A stretch of DNA of 64,000 nt from assembly GCF_019112545.1 (NCBI RefSeq), contig NW_025064904.1, positions 434,001 through 498,000 of the forward strand. The letters run 5' to 3'. The notes under the pieces were generated by a model that was given only the letters and a program-made list of their open reading frames with translations, ran no database searches and had not been told where the DNA came from. The translations under genes were made by a program, and so were the position numbers. Numbering within the stretch: the first letter of the stretch is position 1; each line of letters begins with the position of its first letter. Origin of the DNA: Guyanagaster necrorhizus. Lineage: Eukaryota > Basidiomycota > Agaricomycetes > Agaricales > Physalacriaceae. Shown here in pieces: positions 49,943 through 60,546 of this stretch.

Positions 49943-50430
49943 CTAGAACCCGGGAGGCACTAATGGTTTTGGTTGATTTGCCTGTGGATACATTGGAGAT
50001 ATCATCTGAAGAAAAGTCAGGATGAGACAACAGCAAGAATGGCAAGAAAAAAACTGACCTGCTGAGCACCCTGTTGTTGCTCCAGCATTTCCTTCTCCTG
50101 CGCTACAATTTTTGCCTCGTCTTCCAAGCTCAGCGCCAGAGGCAGAGCGACGAGCAGTGCAGATGTTGTAACGACCCACACAATGTTCCCGAAGAATTTT
50201 CCGCTCTTTTTGACAAAGGAAGCGGTTTTTGAGACACGCGAGGCGATGTTATGTCGGGCAGTTGGGGGTACGATGTCTACAAGCGCAGCGATACGGTCGA
50301 AAATGGTCTCGTCTGCCGACAATTCTGAGGAGACAGAAGAGAGCGACTCTGTCGAGGAGGTGCGCGAGGATGAGGAGGAGGCATAGGGAGAGTTGGACTC
50401 CTTGTCGTCAACAATTTCAACTTTGACCAT
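49943..50430 (-). CDS. TOM22: TOM complex receptor Tom22
   Basis: Central receptor and organiser of the outer-membrane protein import pore. ATG at 50430 (MVKVEIVDDKE); stop TAG at 49943-49945; one intron before the last exon (MISPMYPQANQPKPLVPPGF). The N-terminal cytosolic part is acidic/Ser-rich. Then comes ETIFDRIAALVDIVPPTARH and SKTASFVKKSGKFFGNIVW, the family signature, followed by a single membrane segment VVTTSALLVALPLALSL and a short intermembrane-space tail with EKEMLEQQQ. A longer start at 50526 would add 32 residues; fungal Tom22 proteins usually start MVKVE. It is divergent from the Zn2Cys6 gene (about 160 bp). Confidence 0.92.
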
Positions 50431-50592
50431 GGCTGACGGTATGTTGCTGAGAAAAAATTCGGAGCCGGGCTGAGTGGCCCAGGGTGGATTGGCCTTATTT
50501 GGTCCCCTTCCTGAATCGGCGTTCATATAAAGTACCTTGCCCTCTAGATCTTTGTTTCTTCCATCCCCTTGCTCGTCCCTTATCGCGGTACC

Positions 50593-53500
50593 ATGCAGGC
50601 AGATGCCCCAATGCCGTCGGAACCATCGACCAGCTCTATTCAGTCAGGTATCCGTCGTTCGCCATTCGCCGTCGTCCAGCACATAGCTGAGCTTACAGAT
50701 TTCGCTTTGTAACGTCCAGGCATCGTCCTTCCTTCCCCTTCGATGCAAAATCAGATTCACGAGCTCGCGAAGACTCTGCCTCCACCAAGGAAACAAAACA
50801 CGGCCTGTGATGCTTGTAGAGCGAGGAAAGTCAAGTGTCATCGGCTGCCAGGCCAGGAGAAGGTATGTCCTACAGCTTTTCTTCGTTCGTTCCATCGCTG
50901 ACCTTTGTCCTAGTGTCAGGCACGTTTTCTTCTCTTTCTATACTACCATCGTGTTCAACTGATCCTTCCAGCACTGTGTCTCCAAGAACTACCCATGCAC
51001 GTCAGTACACTTCCTTGTCGATAAACATTACCCTCATTCCCGCTTCTTTGTATCTCAGTCATTTCGTCCAGCAAGCCACGAGTGAGAAGAAGCGAACATC
51101 TGCCCCCGGACGACGGAAATTATCATCTGCCAATTCCAGGTACGTTGTGCCGTTCCTTGCACTCGTTGACGTGGACCCACGGCGATTCCGATTGCTACCA
51201 CCCATACTCTCTGTCTACCTTCTATATGCAATTGCGCTGATCATGGTTGCTTAGTCCACCGTCTCCTAACCCTTTCAAGAAGTATGTCTCTGCTTCGTTG
51301 TGTCCATACTCGAGCTGATTAATTATCCGTCCAGTGGCTCTCCTTCCATAGAAAACGGCTCCCCTGGTCATATGCCAATGTCCAGCACTTACAGATACAG
51401 TTTTTATCCACCTGTGACTATGAGCTCGTCTACGCGTGAGGTCTTAGCATATCTGTTCTCACCGCCGGAAATCGGAAAGTCAGTGGGTAACGCTATTCGC
51501 GTAACTTTTCATTTGGTAACCTCAATATCGTAAAATCAGTGATCCGACACCCTTTACGCAAATCAGAGTTTCGCCTTATTTCCTCTGGGGAGAACAGGCG
51601 TCAAAGCTAGAAGAAGAAGCGTTTAGAGTCGAGTGCGTAGTTTTCATACCCTCTTGATCCTTTTGTACACATGAGAATATCTCTCCTTTTTGGTGCGTCC
51701 GTTTGCTTATAATAACCCTACAGTAATTTGCTGACTACTATCCGCAGTCTTTCTCTCACTGTCTATTGCATCCCTAACTGCATGCCCTTGTAATTTGACA
51801 GGTTTGCTCTCGACCTCGTGGAAGTTTTTTTTCAGATCGTCCACACTCGGCTGCCCCTGCTTAATCCCGAGCAGTTTCGTAACAGTCTACGATTGCTTCC
51901 ATCCCACGCGGCAAAGGCTACCAAGCATCTGCACCCTGCCTTGGTGGCCACTGTCATTTCATGGGGCGCCAAGTTTTCTGAGCATCCTTTACTCGTCGCC
52001 GATCGCAGACGTAATAATAACCTCAGTGCCTTGGCGAGGACTCTCATACTACGGACCCGCGAGCTTGCTGAAGCTCTGAAGGTACATCGTATTCCGAAGG
52101 ATGACCATGTAGTGATTGGACTCTTGATCGAACCACTTCAAAGTCGTAAGTCTGTTTGCCAACCTTATTTCTCAAGCTTCTTTCCAATTTTTCTTTTCTC
52201 CAGAAACTCCTGATGACCCGACAGGTAACTCAGACTGTCACGCAGTGTGGCGTAGTTAAATCAATCTTTCTAGGCTTTCACGGGTTTTGGCTGGCCTCAG
52301 CGACGAGGCATCTTATGGATCTCGGGGTAGGCGTCCAACTCCATCCAGACACCTGGTATTTCAATTTGCTTTAGATAAATCACAAATCAGTCATATCGTC
52401 CACTCTTCGCGACACGGAAGAGCGGGGAACCATGATTTTTGCTTGGTGGATGGCGTGCATATGTGATGCATACGCTTCGCTGTACTACCGTCACAAACCG
52501 ATTCTCGACGATGACGATTATGACATTGACTTCTATACCGTCGATCCCATTAATCCCGACGGTCATGACGGAACAACTCCCTCGCCAAGAGAACAATTAG
52601 AAGTACGTGAATCGCATACTGAATCCCACACGCTAACTAAGTCAACTCTACACCAGTTTTTGGTTAGTATCGTGATATGGTCACTTCCATCTTTTGACGT
52701 CATGAACAACAGGGCTACTACCGAGCAGCTCATGCTCTTGCACGAACAGCGCGGCAGATGTCCAGGCAACTCTGGAAGCCTGCGACAGAAGCCGATGGGC
52801 TGCCCTTCGACATCCTATACACGTTTTTCAAAGCCCTTACTGAGTGGCGCGATGACTATCTCCGGGCGGTAGGCGTTCCCAGCAATGAAAACCAGACGTG
52901 GGATTTCGTTACCGTGAGGGGATAAATCATTGTGTTCTTTTCAAGTTGCTCATCCTTCGTGATCGTATTTTAGGCGGTATCTTCCTGTGCCAGCGATGCA
53001 CAGTACCATGTGATGTGGATCATTCTTTTCAATGCTCTAGATGAAGTTGGGGTAAAAGAAATAAACGAAGCTACCCGGCTTGGTGTCGATCCGAAGTTCG
53101 CGCCTGATTTCGCTCACATGGATTCGGTGATGCAAAAAATTGCGGACGAAGCTTTGCATGGAGCTTGCCGGATATCTGCGCTGGTACGTCGTCTGCGCAC
53201 GAGTTATTCGTTTATCGATTTTTTGTCACTCACTGTATCTATAGGCAGCGGTACTAACAAGCAACCAGTACCTGGTAAGCGACCGATTCTTTTCAACTTT
53301 AAACCCATTGACTCGAGTTTCATTGCTTAGCGACTTGACCCAGCTGTGATGCATGTCAGCTGTATCCAAGCTGGAACCCTGCTCGCACGTCTAGGACGGC
53401 CAGAAGCAATCAACTGCATCAATGGCTTAGAGCAGTACAGCCAGGCTTATGAAGAAGCAGGCGATCATGCGAGTGAGATCAGGCGCATATATCGAATTGG

Positions 53501-53615
53501 CGATCGAACTGGTGAAAGCGACTTCAACCATATGAACTCGGTTGCTCCCAGAGTCATTCTCGAGTCAGGATCACCGAGTTCACGCCGTGACGATATGCAG
53601 ATTGACGAGCGATAA
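50593..53615 (+). CDS. Zn(II)2Cys6 transcription factor
   Basis: Fungal DNA-binding regulator. ATG at 50593 (MQADAPMPSEPSTSSIQS), stop TAA at 53613-53615, many exons. The binuclear zinc cluster is TACDACRARKVKCHRLPG ... CQHCVSKNYPCT, split by introns, with a basic linker after it (EKKRTSAPGRRKLSS). A long middle homology region of the fungal_trans type follows: VEVFFQIVHTRLPLLNPEQF, HLHPALVATVISWGAKFS, FHGFWLASATRHLMDLG, ERGTMIFAWWMACICDAYAS and AVMHVSCIQAGTLLARLGRP. All six cluster cysteines are present. The C-terminus (SSRRDDMQIDER) is hydrophilic. Target genes cannot be read from the sequence. Confidence 0.9.
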
Positions 53616-54087
53616 AAGAAGAATGAAGGCAACACTCCCAGCTCAAGGTTTGGAGTTTTCCCTCGTTTTCGTGTCCGTGTTTGGAATTCACTGTCTATCT
53701 TGGAGTCTTCTGTTGTACGGTTACCTTTGCAGTGATTGGGTTTCTTTTTTTTCCGTTGTACATTCCACATAAGCAGGTATGAAGGCACCAAGTAACGGGG
53801 CTAATGGTAGTTTTGATAACTGGACATTTTATTTATCATCCTATGCGTATCGGTAGTAGCAGTAAGTACTGTAAGGTAAGGTCTTGTACTGGTATAGACA
53901 GTTGTATTCAATTGCTTCGATTTACTTCCGCTTAGCCTCCGGAAGTAATTCCTGTCCGGCAACTAAACTGAACGGCTAAGGAATAGAGCATCTTGATTAG
54001 ATCTGAAGATCAGTATAGTGGGGTAGTCGTGATTAAAGGAATATATGCCAAACAAAATACAGTAGAATGCTAGGAAATATAGATAGA
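53616..54087. other. Convergent intergenic region
   Basis: 472 bp between the 3' ends of the Zn2Cys6 gene (+) and the nuclease gene (-). AT-rich with T-runs; no gene is seen. Confidence 0.5.
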
Positions 54088-56261
54088 TCATCCCACCAAT
54101 ACTATATCAGAATCACCTGGTTCATCATCTGAGGAAATCACAATCACCTCTACAGCTTTGCTTTTCCCCTTTCCCCAGATCGGGCTCTTCTCCCTCGGCC
54201 TACGACTAGGAGAGTCCAGTTTATTCTTCCGCGGGCTCTTTCTCGCTACATCATCCTCGGAACCTCGCCCACGGGCTTTCGCTCTGACAGGAGAGGGGGT
54301 TATAGGCGGCGGCGGAGCAGGTGACGATGGCCTTGGAACAGGAAGGTCGTCATCTTCATCGCCGTCATAGAATATATCTCGCGTTCGAAACCTATTGAAA
54401 AAGATGCAGGCCTTCCGGACGGTATCTTCAACGGACTATACGACGGTAGTTGAGCAGATGACGAGCGACCCAGTATAGGTAGTTCCTCGTCCTCATCGTC
54501 GTTTTCGCTATTAGTATCACCATGTAGATCTCGATCTTTTCGGGGGCTCAGGCTGCCGAACTCGTGCTCCAAGTCCATCGGAAATGGTGCAGGCTTCCTC
54601 GATGGTGTCTTAGTCGGACTGGACAGTGTTTTTGTTTTAGGAACTTTATCGAGTGCGAGAAGAATTTTAGACGAAGACGAAGGTGTGGAGAGGAAGGCAG
54701 GGTTAGCCTTGCGTTTCATAGGCGTATGTGGCGTCGTAGAAAGAGCCGTTGTCTTTTTCTTCCTCGGACTTGGTGGTGGTTCGTCATTACCGCTCATCTC
54801 CTCCGTCACCTTCTTCTTGCCTTTTGATTTCTTCTTCCCTTTCCTGCGCCTGACCATATCTTCGTACTCCTCTACTAAAGCGGACCTGGCTCTCTCGACC
54901 ATGACACCCGGGAGCCAAATAAGAAGGGGGCGACGCGGGTCCTGAGCAGGGTCGATTGCACGATCTTCCGTTTCAAATTGCCAGGGATCGGCAGCGTACA
55001 GACCGGTGCCAGCCGGTCTTCTCAATCCGTGCACACCAGCTTCCGCCAAGTGGACAGGAACAGAGACGTCGACTTCAACGCGATACTGCAGTGCGCGACC
55101 CGCCGACTGATGTTGCCGTGTACGGTGAATCTTTGTCATCCACCCAAGTTCACCAGCATCCACTACCTCGTCCCCAGCGAACTTGCGCCAAACGAGTTTC
55201 TCATCCTTTCCCTGTTCGCCCTCAATTATGTATCTTCTTAGAACACGGACAGCCAACCCAGGCCAGATGAGTGTCCTGAAACGCTTGACGATCGATTCTT
55301 TGTATCCCCACTCAAAGTACATTTCGCACAGTGCAGCAATCGCAGGAATGTTTGGTTCCTTCTTCATCCAGTCGATGTCATTGTACTTCTCGAGTGGTGA
55401 CGTGACTGGTTCCGTGTACGCCAATAGGATATTGATGTCCGGAAAGGTCTCGGGCACAGAATTTGCCAGTTTGCCATGTTTGTGTCCCAGGCATCCAGAG
55501 GAATTGGTTCTGAGCTCCTTGATAATTTCTGCGCGCCATGTACAGAGATGTACAGGCAATTCTGCTCTCGTCAGAGTTGTCGCTATGCGGTACAGTGTAT
55601 CTGCGTGACCTGCACGAGCAAGCCCTTCGGCAGTGTTAGGGCCACAGCCAGGAAGACCCTCGGGGGAATAGTCACCACCTGCACAGAGCGCAATTAATAT
55701 GAGCTCTGCCCTGCTTAATTTCACATCCTGAAAAACCAGTACGAAATTCCTCTTCTCTGTAGCTGAAGTCTGTGCGTGCGCCGAACTTGGATTCCGCCAG
55801 ACGGTCTTGGCGCCGAACAAGAGCGCGTCAACGTCGTCACTAAGAACGCCATCAATGATCCCTGCAGCATTCAGATATGCCAGCTCCGCCTCCGCCTCGC
55901 CTGGCGCATAGCGCCATTCAAACCCAAATGCCTCGATAAAAGCCTTCAGTCCATCGGTCAGCGCGTTCTCGGACCAGGTGTTGATACGCCTGCCTCGCTT
56001 CCATGCCGGTCTCCCTGGACCGTCGAACATAAAGAGAGGCAGTATTGGATTGCGAAGAAGAATTTCCAGGCGAAAGAAGAGCGTCCGCAGCTCGGGATTT
56101 TCGCCTTCCTGCCCATACTCAGCATGGAAGAACCAGAGAGAGACGTCGACGCCGAGGCGAAAGGCGTGTGGTGGCCGATTTGTAGAGTCCATCGTCAGCT
56201 CATAGAGAGATTTCCTGGACGAAGACTCATCGAGGAGTGGCCAGAGTTTTGCAACGCCCAT
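54088..56261 (-). CDS. YEN1: XPG-family structure-specific nuclease, Yen1/GEN1-like
   Basis: Resolves branched DNA such as Holliday junctions. ATG at 56261 (MGVAKLWPLLDE); a 1.8-kb first exon; a 50-bp intron at 54392-54441; stop TGA at 54088-54090. Acidic catalytic residues appear in LGVDVSLWFFHAEYGQ, LPLFMFDGPGRPAWKRG, PGEAEAELAYLNAAG and VLSDDVDALLFG. The helix-hairpin region is CAGGDYSPEGLPGCGPNTAE. The C-terminal half is Lys/Ser/Pro-rich with repeated SPRK/SPTK-like sites, possible CDK sites. The second exon ends with a strong SUMO-interaction-like motif (VEVIVISSDDE). Reading through the intron would end the protein early at 54300; splicing keeps a sensible acidic/basic tail. GEN1/Yen1 is favoured over Rad2 or FEN1 by the compact N-terminus and the long tail. 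Confidence 0.85.
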
Positions 56262-56469
56262 CGTGAGTCCAAGTGGCAGCAGATGGAAACCTCACCACGT
56301 GACTGTGGCGCGTCGTTAATGAGCGTTACACTTGTTTCTCTATGTAACATTCAACGTGAGTAGCGTGATGTCCTTCAGCTCTTTTCTGAGCATTTTCTGG
56401 ATTACAAAATCGGTGGCTAAGAGAAGGAATGGAACGTCTTGTCATGAGTCCAAGCAAATCGATTGACGC

Positions 56470-59400
56470 ACCATCGGAGGAATAATTGTGATGCTGGATC
56501 GTAAGGCATCAAGATTCATTGTACTGATGAGTAAGTCATCGTAGTACACTTCTCCGACTGTCGGAATGCTTCGTAGAAGAGAGAGGGTTAGTGAACTCTT
56601 TGATAGAGAGCACCGTTTCAGCGAGTTTGTTCCGAACAATCTGGAGACACCCTACTTACTTTTCCGGAACCTGTACATCCCACTGTCACAGCATAAGTAT
56701 AATTACACGAAGCAAGATGCGATGAAATTTTACGGACCTATTCCAACATGTTCATCCGATTTCATCTCAAAGATCAAGTTATGTAGAACTTTATGACCAT
56801 CCTGTTATGATGTAAAGGTCAGACACAATGTAAACAATATTACTGTATATAGCAGGACAACTCTCAAGCATATACATTGCGCACAAATTCTCTGCACGTA
56901 GACTCCCACTGCTTGGCCAGTACACCGGAGGGATACCTATTGCAGAAAATTTGGGCTCTTGTTCCATGTTGAAGTAACGGAGAATTCTTTCTAAGCTGAT
57001 GAAGGGGACATTGTTTTGTGGACGACGTCCGACATCAGCAGGTGACATACTTTATTTTCTGTGGGACAGATTGAACATGCAAGATGACGGGAAACTGAAA
57101 CATGATTGTACTTGCCATGTAGTTCCACGGCATCAAATATCCTCACCCATACAAGAATCATCGAGCTGAATGAGACTACGAGCAAGTTAGGCATTGGATG
57201 AACATTTGGCCTCTGAGGAGGGTGTTTTACCAGCCATGGCAACAGAAAGGCCCATATTAGCTGAGCTCATGTTAGGCCCCCTTCCATAAACTAGATAAAA
57301 AGCCTGCGACGAGGTAAACAGCCCTGCCAACGCATCCGTTCGAATAGATGTCCATCTAATGCAGCTTAGCTAAAATATGTGGCACCAAGAACGACGAGTG
57401 CACACCTATGGAGATCGTAGAAGATGGGGTCTAACATAATCATCGATACGACACCTAGACTCTTGAAGATAAAATTCTTGAGCGCCGTATGCCCTGATTG
57501 AAACTAGAACAGAGTGTAAGAGTTCACCTTTGAAGGGTTAGCATAGGCACTCACCGGGTCCCACGATAGCCGCCCCGAAGCTGAGGGCTATGGTATCTGC
57601 GTCCCAAATACTGGCTACTTTGTTATGAGAACGCACTGAGCAAGGAGTGGGGATTTCGCATTTGAATTGTATTGCTTCACTGGTAACTGGACTTTCATAT
57701 ACAACTGCCCGAACATGCCACCAAGGCATGTCATCACGACTCCTGGAAAAGAAAAAGCATGACTGAAGAAAATGATGGAGCCAAATCGAGTGAGGAGCTG
57801 CAAATTTAGCTCCGTAAAGCGGTAAATCATAGAAGGGATACCGTTGTCCGCAGTTCGCATTTATTAGCCTATATGACGGCATTCTTACATGACGGAGAAA
57901 TCGTTTACTCGGTCCAACGACACCTTGGCTAAATAGGATGTGTAGGTTCAGTTGCAATGCAGCAAGTATCAGGATGTGTTATTACCTTGTACTGTAGATA
58001 GGATACCAACGATGACCAGACGGAACTTTTGTTGTAGGATTTTGAATACCGTAATTGAAGAGAATACTATAGCGGGTGGAGTTTCGGCTCTCGATAAGTA
58101 ATTAAAGCATACAGGCTCGAGTTGAACGCACCTGTAAGCCGTCTATTCACGATAAGCATCTGAAGGAAATGTTAATAATGATCTGCTACACGCACAAATG
58201 ACGCATAGGTTGCAATCATTGTAAGAAGCGGGATTAGAAAGCTTTCAGAGACATGAGAAACACCGTTGAAGGTCTCAAGACACCATCTGACTTCACATGG
58301 GCAGTCAGCAGGACCAGAATTTTGTTCCATCGGACATATGTTAACTCGTCAACCCTCCTTTCCATAATCTGCTCTTTTATTTTGGATTCCCAGCCGAACA
58401 ATTTGATCATTCTCAACATCGACATAGCTAAAACAGACGATTGGGATTGTCCAGTTCCGTCAGAAAGATGTTTAAACATATCTTCGGTGACTTTCTGTCT
58501 ACGATCATCCATCTTGACGACGTAAATACTACGGAAGGAGAAATAAAATTAAGTAAATACCTTTTTCATTCTCTTTTCTGAACGACTCGCATCATCCGTG
58601 ACAGGTAACCTGGTATAGGAATACATATCTGTGATGAATGATGGTGAATGGCTGAATGGTAAGACAGCGAATGGTACTTTACTATATAGGATTCCCATGG
58701 TCAAGAGCAGATCGAAAGGAGACCAGAAAACCTCTAATAAGGACATGGGTAAAGCTGACTCGGTAATACTTCCCACGTCGGCTGTAGCCAACGTATTGAT
58801 CCTGCCCATGATATTTGACTTGGCCGTTTTCTGACTTTCCAGATCAAGTCGAATGCGGAGAGCATGCTTGAATATGAGTTGTATAAGGATTCCTTGCGCT
58901 ACGTAAGGGGGATGACCATCAAGAGAAATTACATACGGCCGTGTGCATAAACCATTCCGAAAAGATAGCTCGAAGAAAAGGGCCTAGAAACGGCCACGAA
59001 ATCCAAACCCATGGACGGACAATCGCGCCTTCACCATCAGTCTCCAAATAGCTGCAGTGCTTTACTTCAACTTCCTGAATAAATAGAGTAAAACTTACTG
59101 TAGAAGGAGGTTAATGCCAATGGGAGCGACAAAATCCAGAAAGATCTGATTGGATCTAAGAAAAGGTTACCTAGGAAAGAAAACTGACCATGTCTTAACA
59201 ACCTGGAGTAGTGAGTAATTAAATGAAGTAATGAATAGATGCGAAACATAACATACCTCAGTCGTAATGATGACCATCAAGCGAATAGCCGTCTTTCTGT
59301 GGTATTTCAAGAAGCTCCGGAGAAGATCGTAATCTTGGTCATCAGAGAATGGGTCTAGGAATGGGAAGGCATTCCTGATTTGCACTTTCGACAAATGCGC

Positions 59401-59720
59401 ATAGGCCCAAAGGAGGCAGCTTCTCCAGAACAGATGTAGGGTCACGATAGGCCAGATACACCAAAGGATCCAAGTAGGCGAACAGTAAACGAAACAGCCA
59501 AGGAGCCATTTCTTCAGGCAGCGGGGTCCACAAATCCACAGGAATCCGCACGTCATCATCTACTGGAATATACTCTACGGATGTTGACAGCGGAGTAACA
59601 AGCCCCACGATCATGAGGGTAATCTTTGCCCACAAAAGCCAGTCTTCATGCGGAGTCCTGGGGAAATCGGTCGAACGTCACCAAAGGGTATACATCACGA
59701 TAGCTGTAAGTCAACAGTGA
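56470..59720 (-). pseudogene. ABCC (MRP/Yor1-type) transporter pseudogene lacking NBD1
   Basis: A multi-exon minus-strand trace of a multidrug-resistance-type ABC transporter. In order it shows YRDVYPLVTFDRFPR, LLWAKITLMIVGLVTPLS and AYLDPLVYLAYRDPTSV (59.7-59.4 kb), TMD1 with MSMLRMIKLFGWESKIKEQI (58.5-58.2 kb), and VSLDRVNDFLRH (57.9 kb). It then jumps to second-membrane-domain sequence (GGMFGQLYMKVQLPVKQYNS, MSSANMGLSVAMA, FSSMILVWVRIFDAVELHG, ERILRYFNMEQEPKF). A Walker A split by an intron (VGCTGSGK / SSLTLSLLRS) and LDALRSSITIIP follow, where the trace stops. The whole first nucleotide-binding domain, the first half of the second membrane domain, and the signature/Walker B part of NBD2 are missing, with stops in several pieces. 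It cannot work as a transporter. Confidence 0.75.
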
Positions 59721-60270
59721 CACAAGAAGTACTGCGTTAAGATGTTAGGCGGCTGCTCTGTGACGGAACAGGTTAACGGCGCCAGGGCGGTAGCATAAGT
59801 CTAACACGTTTCACATTAGAACGCACCAAATCAATTGAGAGATCGCCTTATGCTGGCTAGGTATGCAGCGAAGGCCTGAAAAATCTGGTCTTCATGGCAA
59901 ACTGGCTTCCCTTCTTCAAGGAAGCCGAGAATATCGTCAGTATCAACTAGAAAGAAACCAACGGTCGACATATGGCAACACGATCAGCGTGTTTTGTATC
60001 ATTCTTCTTCGTGCTCAAGTACGAACATGGTCGCGGAGGCAACTGTCCAATAGAAAGGGCCTAGACTCGTGTCGGCCCAAAGGCTAAGGACGTGATCAGC
60101 CCGGCAGTCAGCCTGAACACGAGTCGCACGACGGCGCAGAACATACTTGGAGCTGGGCATCTCGAGGTGCCCTGGTGCAAACCTTGAACGAATGAGCGAA
60201 AGACGCAACCAAGGGAGGCCACATACAGTATTTGGTGATGTGGGTGCAGAGTAAGATGAGCAGATGATTA
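59721..60270. other. Region upstream of the ABCC remnant
   Basis: Should contain the N-terminal exons of the transporter if they survive. A piece at about 60140-60000 (-) reads VLSLWADTSLGPFYWTVASA, which might be a degraded membrane segment, but I cannot assign it with confidence. Confidence 0.35.
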
Positions 60271-60413
60271 CAGTCGCCTCCCTCATAATCCACTCTCCCA
60301 TAACCCATAGGATGGTCCATCTACCAAAGTGCAGATTTCCCTCAAATTACTCCCTCATAACCCATAGCACCGAATGAGAACGGAGGGGGTATGGGTTATA
60401 AGGGAGGCGACTG
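60271..60413. mobile_element. TA-flanked MITE with about 20-bp terminal inverted repeats
   Basis: The ends are CAGTCGCCTCCCTCATAA and its near-perfect reverse complement TTATAAGGGAGGCGACTG, flanked on both sides by TA (60269-60270 and 60414-60415). The TIR similarity continues inward to the ccataacccat / atgggttat sequence. A motif of the type ctccc(t)cataacccata occurs at about 60294-60309 and again at about 60353-60368. The 143-bp element has no coding capacity. The TA duplication and CAG...CTG ends fit a Tc1/mariner/pogo-type non-autonomous element. It lies 134 bp beyond the SAS10 stop. Confidence 0.8.
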
Positions 60414-60546
60414 TATTCCAGAATCGCCGCTTGAAGGCAAAAAACAAGCCAAAAAAGGAGTGTGCTGATATCGACAGAAGAGGTCGGGCAAATGTGACTA
60501 AAGTACTGCACAGGATCTCACACAGGATGCGTACATACTCATGTCC

